A stretch of 64,000 bases of DNA from Polynucleobacter victoriensis (GCF_900187875.1 NZ_FYEX01000002.1:1-64000); one strand, 5' to 3'. Numbered from the stretch's first letter, positions 43,467 through 53,035 are shown. Numbers and translations are program-made. The notes: a model not told the origin generated them from the sequence alone.

Positions 43467-44003
43467 ATGACATTAACACCAGAACAAATCGCAGCAGCTA
43501 ACAAAGCTAACTTAGAAACATTGTTAAATTTGACTAACAAGGCTTTCGAAGGCGTTGAAAAATTAGTTGAATTGAACATGGCTGTTGCTAAAACAGCAAT
43601 GAACGAAAATGTTCAAAACGCTAAACAAGCTCTTTCAGTACGTGATGCACAGCAATTAATGGCTATGCAAGCAGGTATGGTTCAGCCTTTAGCTGAAAAA
43701 ATCATGTCTTACAGCCGTCACTTGTACAACATCGCTAACGAAACTCAATCAACATTCACAACTGTTGCTGAGTCTCAATTGAAGAAAAGCAACACAAACT
43801 TAAACGGTTTGGTTGAAGAGTTATCTAAGAATGCACCTGCTGGTTCAGACGCTGCTGTTCAAGCGATCAAACAAGCAATGGCTGCTGCTAACAATGCTTA
43901 TGAAACGACTCAAAAGTCTATCAAGCAAGCTGTAGACCTAGCTCAAAACAACTTCAACGCTGCTGCAAACACAGCTGTTAAAGCTGCTCGCGGTAAGAAG
44001 TAA
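43467..44003 (+). CDS. phaP: Phasin family protein (PHA granule-associated)
   Basis: 178 aa, almost wholly helical, Ala/Gln/Asn-rich and with very few charged clusters, with the phasin_2 opening LTPEQIAAANKANLETLLNL and an alanine/lysine-rich tail ending AARGKK. Phasins coat polyhydroxyalkanoate granules and control their number and size. ATG 43467 is chosen (GGAG seven bases upstream); the upstream extension of the frame lies across the promoter. Codon choice is strongly biased, as for highly expressed genes. PHA synthase genes are not in the window. Confidence 0.88.
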   Translation: MTLTPEQIAAANKANLETLLNLTNKAFEGVEKLVELNMAVAKTAMNENVQNAKQALSVRDAQQLMAMQAGMVQPLAEKIMSYSRHLYNIANETQSTFTTVAESQLKKSNTNLNGLVEELSKNAPAGSDAAVQAIKQAMAAANNAYETTQKSIKQAVDLAQNNFNAAANTAVKAARGKK

Positions 44004-44011
44004 GGAAATAG

Positions 44012-44039
44012 CAAGCCACATCCATCATAGTGTGGCTTG
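44012..44039 (+). terminator. Hairpin after the phasin gene
   Basis: CAAGCCACA (44012-44020) and TGTGGCTTG (44031-44039), a 9-bp perfect stem 8 bp after the phasin stop. No T run follows, so it may serve as a 3' stabiliser, with true termination at 44107-44134. Between them GGTAC...GTACC with a central TTAGATCTAA (44072-44102) forms another possible fold. Confidence 0.45.
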
Positions 44040-44106
44040 TCAAGAATTGTTGTAGTAAAAGTTGTCTCCTCGGTACCCAGTTAGATCTAATCTACAAGTA
44101 CCTTTT

Positions 44107-44134
44107 AACCCCCGCCTCGTGCGGGGGTTTTTTT
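44107..44134 (+). terminator. Strong intrinsic terminator (phasin transcript)
   Basis: AACCCCCGC (44107-44115), loop CTCGT, GCGGGGGTT (44121-44129), T run to 44134. GC-rich stem plus seven T residues. It also lies in the convergent gap to lpdA and may assist termination from the other side, though no T run follows on that strand. Confidence 0.9.
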
Positions 44135-44172
44135 ATCTGTAATACCTATGACTCTTGCTGCTCTTGATAGAG

Positions 44173-45954
44173 TTATTTCTTTTTCTGAGGCGGTAAGTCT
44201 GTGCAACTGCCATGAGCGACTTCAGCCGCCATACCAATCGACTCTCCCAAGGTTGGATGTGGATGAATTGTTTTGCCAATATCAACCGCATCAGCACCCA
44301 TTTCAATCGCCAAACAAACCTCACCAATTAAATCGCCGGCATGCGTACCAACAATACCGCCACCAATGATGCGATGTGTTTCTTTATCAAATAGTAACTT
44401 TGTAAAACCTTCATCACGGCCATTAGCAATCGCACGGCCACTCGCTGCCCATGGGAATAAACCTTTTTCGTAGGCAATATTTTTTGCTTTACATTGCTCT
44501 TCGGTCAAACCAGCCCAGGCAACCTCAGGGTCGGTATACGCTACAGATGGAATCTGCTTGGCATCAAAATATGATTTTTGACCAGCCGCCACTTCAGCAG
44601 CAACATGAGCCTCATGCACTGCTTTATGAGCCAACATTGGTTGACCAACAATGTCGCCAATAGCGAAGATATTAGGGACATTCGTACGTAACTGAGCATC
44701 TACAGGTATAAATCCACGCTCATCAACAAGCACCCCTGCTTTATCCGCATCCAGCTTTTTGCCATTAGGAGTACGTCCTACTGCCACCAATACCAAATCG
44801 TAAATTTGAGGAGAGCTTGGCGCTTGTTCACCTTCAAATGTGACATGTATGCCATCAGGCTTTGCTTCAGCCTTAGTAGCACGCGTTTTTAATAAGATTT
44901 TGTCAAAACGTGGCGCATTTACTTTTTCCCAAACTTTTTCTAAGTCTCGGTCAGCGCCCGCCATCAAACCATCCATCATTTCAGCAATATCAATCTTGCT
45001 ACCCAAGGTGCTGTAAACAGTCGCCATCTCCAGACCAATAATGCCACCACCAATGACTAACATGCGTTTAGGCACTTTTTCTAATTTAAGTGCACCGGTA
45101 CTATCCACAATGCGTGGATCTTTAGGTAAGAATGGCAACATCACTGCTTGACTACCTGCTGCGATGATTGCCTTCTGAAAACGAATTACTTCCTTTTTAC
45201 CTGTGGCATTTTTTCCAGCGCCTTCAGTGACATCAACTTCTACATGGTTAGCATCTAAGAACTTACCAATACCACGCACAGTTTTAACTTTGCGAGCTTT
45301 GGCCATACCTGCTAAACCACCTGTCAATTTGCCAATCACACTCTCTTTGTATGTGCGTAAGCGATCAATTTCTATCTTAGGCTCAGCATATGTAATGCCA
45401 TGCGCTGCCATCGCTTTAACCTCATCCATGATGGCTGCGGTATGCAATAAAGCTTTCGAAGGAATACAACCTACGTTCAAACAAACTCCACCTAGAGTGG
45501 CATAACGCTCCACGATGATAGTGTTCATTCCCAAATCAGCACTTCTAAATGCTGCACTGTAACCACCGGGGCCAGCACCTAAAACCAGCATCTCACACTC
45601 ATGATCTACAGAACCAGCATAAGACCCAGCTACTGGAGCTGGTGCAACAGATGGTGAGCTAACCGGAGCAGCTGGCGCTGCCGGTGCAACTGTTGTTGGT
45701 GATGCTGCAGTTGTCGCAGATACTTCAATAGTGGCAATCACCATGCCTTGGCTGACTTTATCGCCAACTTTCACATGAACACTTTTAATTTCACCAGTTT
45801 GGTCGCTAGGCACCTCCATGGTTGCCTTATCTGATTCAAGCGTTAGCAATGACTGTTCTTTTTCAACACGATCACCTACCTTCATCAATACTTCAATGAC
45901 AGGTACATCATGAAAATCGCCAATATCAGGAACTTTGATTTCTATCGTAGACAT
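44173..45954 (-). CDS. lpdA: Dihydrolipoyl dehydrogenase (PDH E3) with N-terminal lipoyl domain
   Basis: Reoxidises lipoamide of the pyruvate dehydrogenase complex with NAD+. A lipoyl domain (1-80, lipoylated K43 in ESDKATMEVPS) is joined by an Ala/Pro/Val linker (81-115) to a complete flavoprotein: FAD loop GAGPGG at 126-131, redox disulfide C158-C163 (GGVCLNVGCIPSK), NAD domain VIGGGIIGLE, and the C-terminal dimer-interface HPHPTLGE with active-site H566 and E571. 593 aa. Third gene of aceE-aceF-lpdA; AAGGA precedes the ATG. Confidence 0.97.
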   Translation of the reverse strand: MSTIEIKVPDIGDFHDVPVIEVLMKVGDRVEKEQSLLTLESDKATMEVPSDQTGEIKSVHVKVGDKVSQGMVIATIEVSATTAASPTTVAPAAPAAPVSSPSVAPAPVAGSYAGSVDHECEMLVLGAGPGGYSAAFRSADLGMNTIIVERYATLGGVCLNVGCIPSKALLHTAAIMDEVKAMAAHGITYAEPKIEIDRLRTYKESVIGKLTGGLAGMAKARKVKTVRGIGKFLDANHVEVDVTEGAGKNATGKKEVIRFQKAIIAAGSQAVMLPFLPKDPRIVDSTGALKLEKVPKRMLVIGGGIIGLEMATVYSTLGSKIDIAEMMDGLMAGADRDLEKVWEKVNAPRFDKILLKTRATKAEAKPDGIHVTFEGEQAPSSPQIYDLVLVAVGRTPNGKKLDADKAGVLVDERGFIPVDAQLRTNVPNIFAIGDIVGQPMLAHKAVHEAHVAAEVAAGQKSYFDAKQIPSVAYTDPEVAWAGLTEEQCKAKNIAYEKGLFPWAASGRAIANGRDEGFTKLLFDKETHRIIGGGIVGTHAGDLIGEVCLAIEMGADAVDIGKTIHPHPTLGESIGMAAEVAHGSCTDLPPQKKK

Positions 45955-45965
45955 ATCAATTTTCC

Positions 45966-47579
45966 TTAAAGAACAACACGGCGGAAATCAGCCAACAATT
46001 CAGCCAAATAAACATTAAACCTAGTTGCCAATGCTCCATCAATCACACGATGATCGGCTGTCAATGACAGTGGGCAAATAAGTTTTGGCACAAATTGCTT
46101 ACCATCCCAGACTGGCTTCATGCTCGCCTTATTAACTCCCAAGATAGCCACCTCAGGGGCATTAATAATGGGTGCAAAGTAAGTGCCACCAATACCACCC
46201 AAAGAAGATATCGTGAACGAAGCACCTTGCATTTGATCTGGCTTGAGTTTTCCTTCGCGAGCCAACTTAGCTAACTCACCGGTTTCTTTGGCAATCTCAA
46301 AAATACCTTTTTTATCAGCATTTCTAACGACTGGTACTACTAAGCCATTAGGTGTGTCCGCTGCAAAGGCGATATGGAAATACTTTTTCATGACCAAGTT
46401 GTCACCATCCAAAGAACTGTTGAACTCTGGATACTTTTTCAGAGCATTCACAGCCGCCTTAATCAAGAATGCCAACATGGTCACTTTGACACCCTGCTTT
46501 TCGTTGTCTTTATTGGTCATTACACGGAAAGCTTCCAAATCAGTAATGTCAGCATCTTCGTGATAAGTCACAGCAGGAATCATTACCCAGTTACGAGATA
46601 AATTGGCTGCCGATAGTTTTTGAATTCTTGATAAAGGTTTAGTTTCAGTTTCACCAAATTTACTGAAATCGATTTTTGGCCATGGCAATAAATTCAAGCC
46701 ACCGCCAGCTGAAACTGGGGCACCTGCAGGAGATGCCGCTTGGCCTGTCATGATGTTTTTGACATAAGCCTGAACATCTTCTTGCGTAATGCGACCTTTA
46801 GGACCCGAACCATTTACCTTGGTGACATCAACACCCAACTCACGCGCATATTTGCGTACAGATGGACTAGCATGACTATGGCCAGTGCCACTTGCTACAG
46901 GCGAAGCTTCTGCGCGTGGTGCAGCAACTGGTGCAGGCGTGCTGATTGATGATGCAGGTGTTGAGCTAGGTGTTGCTGCAACTGGAGCAGCAGGTGTTGC
47001 AACTGAGGCTGATGTACTTGCCCCCGACTCAGTTAGAAGAATGACAACATCGCCCTCAGAAATAGCATCACCCACCTTCACTTTGACCTCTTTCACAATA
47101 CCGGCGTGCGATGAAGGAACATCCATTGTGGCTTTGTCTGATTCAAGTGTCACAAGTGACTGTTCTTTTTCAACGCGATCACCCGCCTTGACGTGAACCT
47201 CTATGACGGGCACGCCTTTGTAATCCCCAATGTCGGGCACTTTGATTTCTACTGTGGCGCTTGATGTTGATGTGGATGTTGATGTGGATGTTGGTGTGGT
47301 CGCTGGAGTTGATGCTGCTGTCGCAGTAGATACTGCACCATCTTCCTCTAGCAATATGACAACATCTCCTTCAGAAATGCTATCACCCACCTTCACTTTG
47401 ACCTCTTTCACAATACCGGCATGCGATGAAGGAACATCCATCGTGGCTTTGTCTGATTCAAGTGTCACAAGTGACTGTTCTTTTTCAACACGATCACCCG
47501 CTTTGATATGAACCTCGATAACGGGCACACCTTTGTAGTCGCCAATGTCAGGTACTTTGATTTCTAATACTTTAGTCAT
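45966..47579 (-). CDS. aceF: Dihydrolipoamide acetyltransferase (PDH E2) with two lipoyl domains
   Basis: Core enzyme of pyruvate dehydrogenase. Domain order: lipoyl 1 (4-78, K44), Thr/Ser linker (about 82-107) with a TSTSTSTS stretch, lipoyl 2 (109-183, K149), Ala/Pro/Ser linker, E1/E3-binding domain (237-274, SPSVRKYARELGVD), long linker, and catalytic acetyltransferase domain ending with DHRVIDGA (H510, D514). 537 aa. The two lipoyl domains differ at only about two positions over roughly 70 residues. AGGA precedes the ATG. Confidence 0.97.
   Translation of the reverse strand: MTKVLEIKVPDIGDYKGVPVIEVHIKAGDRVEKEQSLVTLESDKATMDVPSSHAGIVKEVKVKVGDSISEGDVVILLEEDGAVSTATAASTPATTPTSTSTSTSTSSATVEIKVPDIGDYKGVPVIEVHVKAGDRVEKEQSLVTLESDKATMDVPSSHAGIVKEVKVKVGDAISEGDVVILLTESGASTSASVATPAAPVAATPSSTPASSISTPAPVAAPRAEASPVASGTGHSHASPSVRKYARELGVDVTKVNGSGPKGRITQEDVQAYVKNIMTGQAASPAGAPVSAGGGLNLLPWPKIDFSKFGETETKPLSRIQKLSAANLSRNWVMIPAVTYHEDADITDLEAFRVMTNKDNEKQGVKVTMLAFLIKAAVNALKKYPEFNSSLDGDNLVMKKYFHIAFAADTPNGLVVPVVRNADKKGIFEIAKETGELAKLAREGKLKPDQMQGASFTISSLGGIGGTYFAPIINAPEVAILGVNKASMKPVWDGKQFVPKLICPLSLTADHRVIDGALATRFNVYLAELLADFRRVVL
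47041..47250. repeat. 210-bp direct repeat, copy 1 (aceF second lipoyl domain)
   Basis: Aligns without gaps with 47356-47565; about 90% identical by eye, with differences mostly at third codon positions and a central ~90 bp almost unchanged. Encodes lipoyl domain 2. Confidence 0.85.
47263..47298. repeat. 12-bp tandem repeat in the aceF linker
   Basis: Three head-to-tail copies of GATGTTGATGTG (47263-47274, 47275-47286, and 47287-47298 with one change), encoding alternating Thr-Ser on the minus strand in the flexible linker between lipoyl domains. Units are a multiple of three, so copy-number change keeps the frame. Confidence 0.85.
47356..47565. repeat. 210-bp direct repeat, copy 2 (aceF first lipoyl domain)
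   Basis: Partner of the copy at 47041-47250; encodes lipoyl domain 1 of AceF. Confidence 0.85.
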
Positions 47580-47589
47580 CTTGTTATCC

Positions 47590-50283
47590 TCACACTGTCA
47601 TTGGGTTTGGTTTCTTAGGATCAAGACCGTATTTCTTGATGGCTTCAGCAACTTTCTGATGCTCAATTTGACCCTCATCAGCCAATGTTTTGAGAGCTGC
47701 CACTGTCACCCAACGACGATCCACTTCAAAGAAATGACGTAATTTTTCTCGGGTATCGGAGCGACCATAACCATCGGTACCCAATACCGTGTAACGCTTA
47801 CCAATGTTTTGGATTGCTGGTCGTATTTGTTCAGCAAACATGCGCACATAGTCTGTTGCAGCAATTACTGGTCCTGATTTATCTTTTAAGAGTTTTTCAA
47901 CATGCGACAAAACAGGTTTGTTTGCTGGGTTTAGCATGTTCTCGCGTGATACAGCATTCCAGTCACGTCCCAACTCAGTAAAACTTGGGCAGCCCCAAAT
48001 ATCTGAAGCCACACCCCAATCATCACGCAACAAATTAGCCGCTTCAATCACTTCTCTAAAAATCGTGCCGCTACCTAGCAACTGTACTTTTAACTTGGCT
48101 TTAGCATCACCCACACTAGTTAGCTGATACATACCTTTGAGGATATCTTCTTCAGCACCTTTAGGCATTGCAGGATGAGCGTAGTTTTCGTTCATCAAGG
48201 TGATGTAGTAATACACGTCATCTTGATTAGTCATCATGCGACGCATACCGTCTTGAATAATCACTGCTAACTCAAACGCAAAGCTTGGGTCGTAACTGAT
48301 ACAGTTAGGTATTGCAGCACTCCACAGATGGCTATGCCCATCTTCATGTTGCAAGCCCTCACCATTGAGCGTTGTTCTACCTGCAGTGCCACCCAATAAG
48401 AAACCACGACTACGCATATCACCTGCTGCCCACGCTAAATCTCCAATACGTTGGAAACCAAACATTGAGTAGAAGATGTAGAACGGCAACATTGGTACGC
48501 CATGTGTTGAATACGAGGTTGCTGCAGCAATCCAGTCACACATCGCCCCGGCTTCATTAATACCCTCTTGCAGAATCTGGCCATGCTTATCTTCTTTGTA
48601 GAACATCAACTGGTCATGATCTTGAGGTGTATACAACTGACCTAACTGATTCCAAATACCCAATTGGCGGAACATGCCTTCCATACCAAAAGTTCTAGAT
48701 TCATCAGGAACAATAGGCACTACACGTTTACCAATTGTTTTATCTTTAATGACTATATTGAGTAAGCGCACAAAAGCCATCGTGGTCGATATCTCACGAC
48801 CCTCTGTTGTAGCCTCTAATAAAGGAGCAAATGCCTCCAACTTGGGCACTTCAAGACTCTCAGCTTTAGTGCGACGCTGCGGCAAATAGCCACCCAACTC
48901 CATGCGACGCTCACGCATGTAATTTAACTCCGGGCTACCCTCTTCAAACTTCACCAAAGGTAACTCTTCTAATTTGTCATCAGGCACAGGAATCTTGAAC
49001 TGATCTCTGAATGCCTTAATGTCCTCGATATTCATTTTCTTGGCTTGGTGGGCAATGTTCATACCCTGACCAGAACCACCCATGCCATAACCTTTGATGG
49101 TCTTAGCAAGAATCACGGTTGGTTGATTCTTATGATTAGCTGCCGCATGAAATGCTGCATAGACTTTATGAGGATCGTGACCGCCACGATTTAAGTTCCA
49201 AACATCCTCATCACTCCAGTCCGCCACCAAGGCTTCTAGCTCTGGCGTGTTGAATACTATTTTTCTAACATAAGCGCCATTTTTGGCCTTCATGGTCTGG
49301 TATTCACCATCCACGATTTCGCCTAAACGCTTCATCAAAATGCCCTTCTTATCACGGGCAAATAATGCATCCCAATGAGTGCCCCAAATGAGCTTAATGA
49401 CGTTCCAGCCAGCACCTCTGAACTCTGACTCTAGTTCTTGAATGATCTTGCCATTACCACGCACAGGACCATCTAGACGCTGCAAGTTGCAATTGATCAC
49501 GAAGCATAAGTTGTCTAGGTTTTCGCGACCAGCCATACCAATCGCACCTAATGACTCAGGCTCATCTGTTTCACCATCGCCCAAGAATGCCCATACCTTG
49601 CGACCTTCTGTATTAGCTAAGCCACGATCTTGCAAATACTTCATGAAACGAGCTTGGTAAATAGCCATGATGGGCCCAAGACCCATCGATACAGTTGGGA
49701 ACTGCCAGAAGTCTGGCATTAGCCATGGATGCGGATAACTGGAAATTCCTTTACCGTCGACTTCTTGACGGAAGTTCAGTAAGTGCTCTTCAGATAAACG
49801 ACCTAACATGTAGGCGCGTGCATAAACACCTGTAGCAACGTGTCCTTGCACAAACACCAAATCACCACCGTGTTTATCAGAAGGTGCGTGCCAGAAATGA
49901 TTAAAGCCAACGTCATATAACGTGGCAGCTGATTGGAACGAAGAAATATGGCCACCTACGTTGGTATCTTTGTTAGCCTTTAATACCAAAGCCATCGCAT
50001 TCCAGCGTGTGTAGGAGCGAATCCGGTGTTCTATCTCTTGGTCTCCGGGCAACTTCGCTTGCTTCTCTACTGGTATGGTGTTGATATACGGTGTCTCAGC
50101 ATGAAATGGCTGCACCACACCGTTAACTCGAGCATGCGATATTTGCTCATCAATTAAGTAAGCAGCTCGCTCTACACCTTCTTTTTCAATAACGCCATTT
50201 AAGGCATCAATCCATTCTTTTGTCTCTATTGGATCAACATCAATTGGGTTGGATCCATTTTTTTGTTCTGGAACTGCAGTCAT
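47590..50283 (-). CDS. aceE: Pyruvate dehydrogenase E1 component (homodimeric type)
   Basis: Thiamine-diphosphate enzyme that decarboxylates pyruvate and acetylates lipoyl groups of AceF. The TPP motif GDGETDEPESLGAIG is visible, followed by VINCNLQRLDGPVRGNGKII; the substrate channel KTIKGYGMGGSGQGMNIAHQ and the C-terminal TDGYGRSDTR are also typical. The open frame runs further upstream, but ATG 50283 (MTAVPEQKNG) has GAGGAG in front and gives 897 aa, the family size; the upstream part is leader. First gene of aceE-aceF-lpdA. Confidence 0.97.
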   Translation of the reverse strand: MTAVPEQKNGSNPIDVDPIETKEWIDALNGVIEKEGVERAAYLIDEQISHARVNGVVQPFHAETPYINTIPVEKQAKLPGDQEIEHRIRSYTRWNAMALVLKANKDTNVGGHISSFQSAATLYDVGFNHFWHAPSDKHGGDLVFVQGHVATGVYARAYMLGRLSEEHLLNFRQEVDGKGISSYPHPWLMPDFWQFPTVSMGLGPIMAIYQARFMKYLQDRGLANTEGRKVWAFLGDGETDEPESLGAIGMAGRENLDNLCFVINCNLQRLDGPVRGNGKIIQELESEFRGAGWNVIKLIWGTHWDALFARDKKGILMKRLGEIVDGEYQTMKAKNGAYVRKIVFNTPELEALVADWSDEDVWNLNRGGHDPHKVYAAFHAAANHKNQPTVILAKTIKGYGMGGSGQGMNIAHQAKKMNIEDIKAFRDQFKIPVPDDKLEELPLVKFEEGSPELNYMRERRMELGGYLPQRRTKAESLEVPKLEAFAPLLEATTEGREISTTMAFVRLLNIVIKDKTIGKRVVPIVPDESRTFGMEGMFRQLGIWNQLGQLYTPQDHDQLMFYKEDKHGQILQEGINEAGAMCDWIAAATSYSTHGVPMLPFYIFYSMFGFQRIGDLAWAAGDMRSRGFLLGGTAGRTTLNGEGLQHEDGHSHLWSAAIPNCISYDPSFAFELAVIIQDGMRRMMTNQDDVYYYITLMNENYAHPAMPKGAEEDILKGMYQLTSVGDAKAKLKVQLLGSGTIFREVIEAANLLRDDWGVASDIWGCPSFTELGRDWNAVSRENMLNPANKPVLSHVEKLLKDKSGPVIAATDYVRMFAEQIRPAIQNIGKRYTVLGTDGYGRSDTREKLRHFFEVDRRWVTVAALKTLADEGQIEHQKVAEAIKKYGLDPKKPNPMTV

Positions 50284-50406
50284 TCTGTGACTCCTCGTTG
50301 TCGAGCATTGATCTTGAGAGGCTTTTGACCTCATTAAAGCTGTACTAATTTTAAAAACGACATGTGCCAGCAGCAAGAAATATTTCACATAACGAATACA
50401 TTTATC

Positions 50407-50436
50407 ATAATATGGAATATTATTGCTGGGCAGCAA
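50407..50436 (-). promoter_or_regulatory. Possible aceE promoter
   Basis: Minus-strand TTGCTG (50436-50431), 18-bp spacer, TATTAT (50412-50407), predicting a leader of about 115 nt. Lies in the 253-bp divergent region between aceE and the sensor kinase, which otherwise holds no recognised feature. Confidence 0.45.
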
Positions 50437-50536
50437 AAAGTGCTACTAATTAAAAGTGCAAAAAAATATAGTTCTACTCTCAGCTCGAATTAAACTCATG
50501 TCTTCTATGGTTTTCCCTAGTCAATAAGAAGTTAAG

Positions 50537-53035
50537 TTGAATAAAGTCTTTGCGCGTACTCTTGAGTCAATCACACAAAAACTCACCGGTCAGCACCTGA
50601 AATACGGCGCAAGCTCTTACGCATTCCTGTTCACACCAATATTGGCCATTACCCTGTTTACAGGGGCTATGGGACTAATCCTTTGGACACTTAATTACCA
50701 AGATAAAAATCAACAGCAATACACCTTGTATCGCGAGAGCGCCTACGCCAAACAACGCATCTTGCTAGGCTTTTCATCCAACGAGGACACCCTCCTAGAA
50801 CTTAGTCGCGAAATCAGCAACTCAGTGAACCAAATGCGTTCACCAGACTCATTTCTCAAACGCTCAACTACCCTAATACAAGACAGCCCTGAAATACTGC
50901 ATTTGAGATGGATTGATCGAGATAAGAAGAGTTTATGGACTGTGCCAGTTGCCAGTGGCCACAACGAGTGGTACGACCGTCAAAAAATCAAAGCACCACT
51001 TGATGAGGAGCTGTCTAGTATTTTTGTTGAAGCTGCTGAAACCAACAAAGCGGTATACAGCAAAGTCATTTATCTCGACTTTCCTGAAAATGACAAACTA
51101 CGTGTTGATCGAGAATATGTTTTCTGGCACGTCACACCAATTATTCAAACAGGTCGCGTCATTGGTGGCATTGCCGTTTTGTATTCCGCCAAAAAAATTC
51201 TTCAGCACATGGTGCCCAGTGAATTAAATGGTTTATATCGATTTGTTCTACTTGACGGTTCAGGCAAGGAATTAGTTGCCTCTAATCCTAAAAAAACAGG
51301 TTCAAGATCGATTGAACATCAAATTACTCTAGATAAAACACCATCTCAATTAAATCTTCACATCAGCACCTATCCTCCGCCAACAAATCTAACTTATAGA
51401 ACTTTGTTATGGTTGGTGGTTGGCTTAAGTACGTTTGTGCTTTGGAGTCTTTGGTCAGTTTGGAAACAAAATATCAAGCGCTACTCTATTCAACGAGATT
51501 TACAAACTGAAACCAACTTTAGACGCGCCATGGAAGAATCCATGACGATTGGCATGAGAGCTCACGATATGAATGGCGTGATCACTTATGTGAACCCCGC
51601 CTTTTGTGACATGACAGGCTGGACGAAAGAAGAGTTAATCGGCATGGCACCACCTTTTGCTTTTTGGCCAAAAGAACTGCAACCAGAGCTGATTAAAAAA
51701 ATGTCATTAGCTCTGACAGGCAACGCACCAAGAACTGGTTTAGAAGCCATTCTGGAGAAGAAAAATGGCACTCGAATTAACACCCGTACATTCGTATCAC
51801 CATTGATTGATGAAAAAGGTGTGCAGAACGGTTGGATCAGCTCGATTGTGGATATTTCTGAGCCAATCAAAATTCGCCAACAACTAGCATTAGCCCAAGA
51901 GCGTTTCACAACCGTGTTGGAAAGTTTGGACGCCTCGGTATCCGTTATTTCATTACAAAGTGGCGAGTTGCTATTTGCTAATAAATACTACCGGGAGAAT
52001 TTTGGAAGTAACACAAAAATTCACTTAGACCTTGCAGGTCATGAAATCGAACCAAGTGATATAGGCGCACTAGATGATGACAATATTGATGGCTTTGCCG
52101 GTTTACCTGCCTATGAGCTAACACCAGGTCAATCAGACTTCCGTGAAGTGTTAATTAGTGAAAATAACCACTGGTACGAAGTGCGTCGACGCTATATTTC
52201 TTGGGTTGATGGCCACCTTGCACAACTGATTGTTGCTACTAATATCACTGCTCGTAAAACTGCTGAAGAGGAAGCGCGCCAACAAGAAGAAAAGATGCAG
52301 TTTTCAAGTCGACTCACAACCATGGGTGAAATGGCTTCATCTCTTGCTCACGAACTTAATCAACCATTGGCAGCCATCAGTAACTACTGTACTGGTATTG
52401 CAACAAGACTTAAGTCACAGCAAAACTTAGATATCGAAAAAGATATCTTGCCTGCAATCGAAAAAGCAACCAATCAAGCCCATCGCGCTGGCACGATCAT
52501 TCAGCGCATTCGTGGCTTTGTCAAACGTAGCCAACCGCAAAGTAAAGTGACAGACATCTATTCAATTATTGAGGATTCTGTTGGATTGGCAGAGATTGAA
52601 GCCCAACGCTATGGCGTACAGTTAAGCGTCACTTATAACGACACAATTCCGTCTTTATTTTTAGACCCGATTCTGATTCAACAAGTTCTTGTTAATCTCT
52701 TAAAAAATGCTATTGATGCCATCAAAGGCAATGACAACAAAAATGCCTACAACAGGGTTATTCAAATAAAAACTGATATTGATTACTCTCACCAACCTGC
52801 CATGGTGCGTATCAAAGTAATCGATCAAGGCCCTGGAATTCCTGAAGATACCCTAGAAAGACTCTACGAACCCTTCTTTAGCACTAAGCAAGATGGCATG
52901 GGCATGGGCCTGAATATATGTCGGTCGATTATTGAGTCCCATCATGGTCGTTTATGGGCCCAAAACAACCGCAACGAAAAAGATGAGCCAATCCCCGGCT
53001 GCACCTTTACAATACTACTTCCCTTGGATAAATAA
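50537..53035 (+). CDS. Membrane-bound PAS-domain sensor histidine kinase
   Basis: 832 aa. TM1 about 26-50, a periplasmic sensor region about 51-288, TM2 about 289-311, two PAS domains (about 330-445 and 455-570), HisKA with phospho-acceptor H605 in SSLAHELNQPLAA, and an HATPase domain with DQGPGIPE and GMGMGLNICRSI. The layout resembles DctS/FixL-type kinases. The start is TTG with AAGAAG upstream; a nine-codon ATG frame (50498-50527) ends 9 bp before it. It pairs with the response regulator 4 bp downstream. The signal is unknown. Confidence 0.9.
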   Translation: MNKVFARTLESITQKLTGQHLKYGASSYAFLFTPILAITLFTGAMGLILWTLNYQDKNQQQYTLYRESAYAKQRILLGFSSNEDTLLELSREISNSVNQMRSPDSFLKRSTTLIQDSPEILHLRWIDRDKKSLWTVPVASGHNEWYDRQKIKAPLDEELSSIFVEAAETNKAVYSKVIYLDFPENDKLRVDREYVFWHVTPIIQTGRVIGGIAVLYSAKKILQHMVPSELNGLYRFVLLDGSGKELVASNPKKTGSRSIEHQITLDKTPSQLNLHISTYPPPTNLTYRTLLWLVVGLSTFVLWSLWSVWKQNIKRYSIQRDLQTETNFRRAMEESMTIGMRAHDMNGVITYVNPAFCDMTGWTKEELIGMAPPFAFWPKELQPELIKKMSLALTGNAPRTGLEAILEKKNGTRINTRTFVSPLIDEKGVQNGWISSIVDISEPIKIRQQLALAQERFTTVLESLDASVSVISLQSGELLFANKYYRENFGSNTKIHLDLAGHEIEPSDIGALDDDNIDGFAGLPAYELTPGQSDFREVLISENNHWYEVRRRYISWVDGHLAQLIVATNITARKTAEEEARQQEEKMQFSSRLTTMGEMASSLAHELNQPLAAISNYCTGIATRLKSQQNLDIEKDILPAIEKATNQAHRAGTIIQRIRGFVKRSQPQSKVTDIYSIIEDSVGLAEIEAQRYGVQLSVTYNDTIPSLFLDPILIQQVLVNLLKNAIDAIKGNDNKNAYNRVIQIKTDIDYSHQPAMVRIKVIDQGPGIPEDTLERLYEPFFSTKQDGMGMGLNICRSIIESHHGRLWAQNNRNEKDEPIPGCTFTILLPLDK

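Noticed and set aside
47263..47298. Possible CRISPR-like repeat
   Set aside because: The units are contiguous 12-mers inside a coding linker with no spacers.
47227..47578. Plus-strand frames opposite aceF with Val-Asp repeats
   Set aside because: These are mirror images of the AceF linker repeat and lipoyl codons and are not genes.
50284..50436. A 51-residue N-terminal extension of AceE
   Set aside because: The frame is open, but the strong GAGGAG before ATG 50283 and the family length show that the upstream part is untranslated leader; it also covers the likely promoter.
50498..50527. Nine-codon frame before the sensor kinase as a leader peptide
   Set aside because: No regulatory codon run and no hairpin alternative follow it; it is noted only in the kinase entry.
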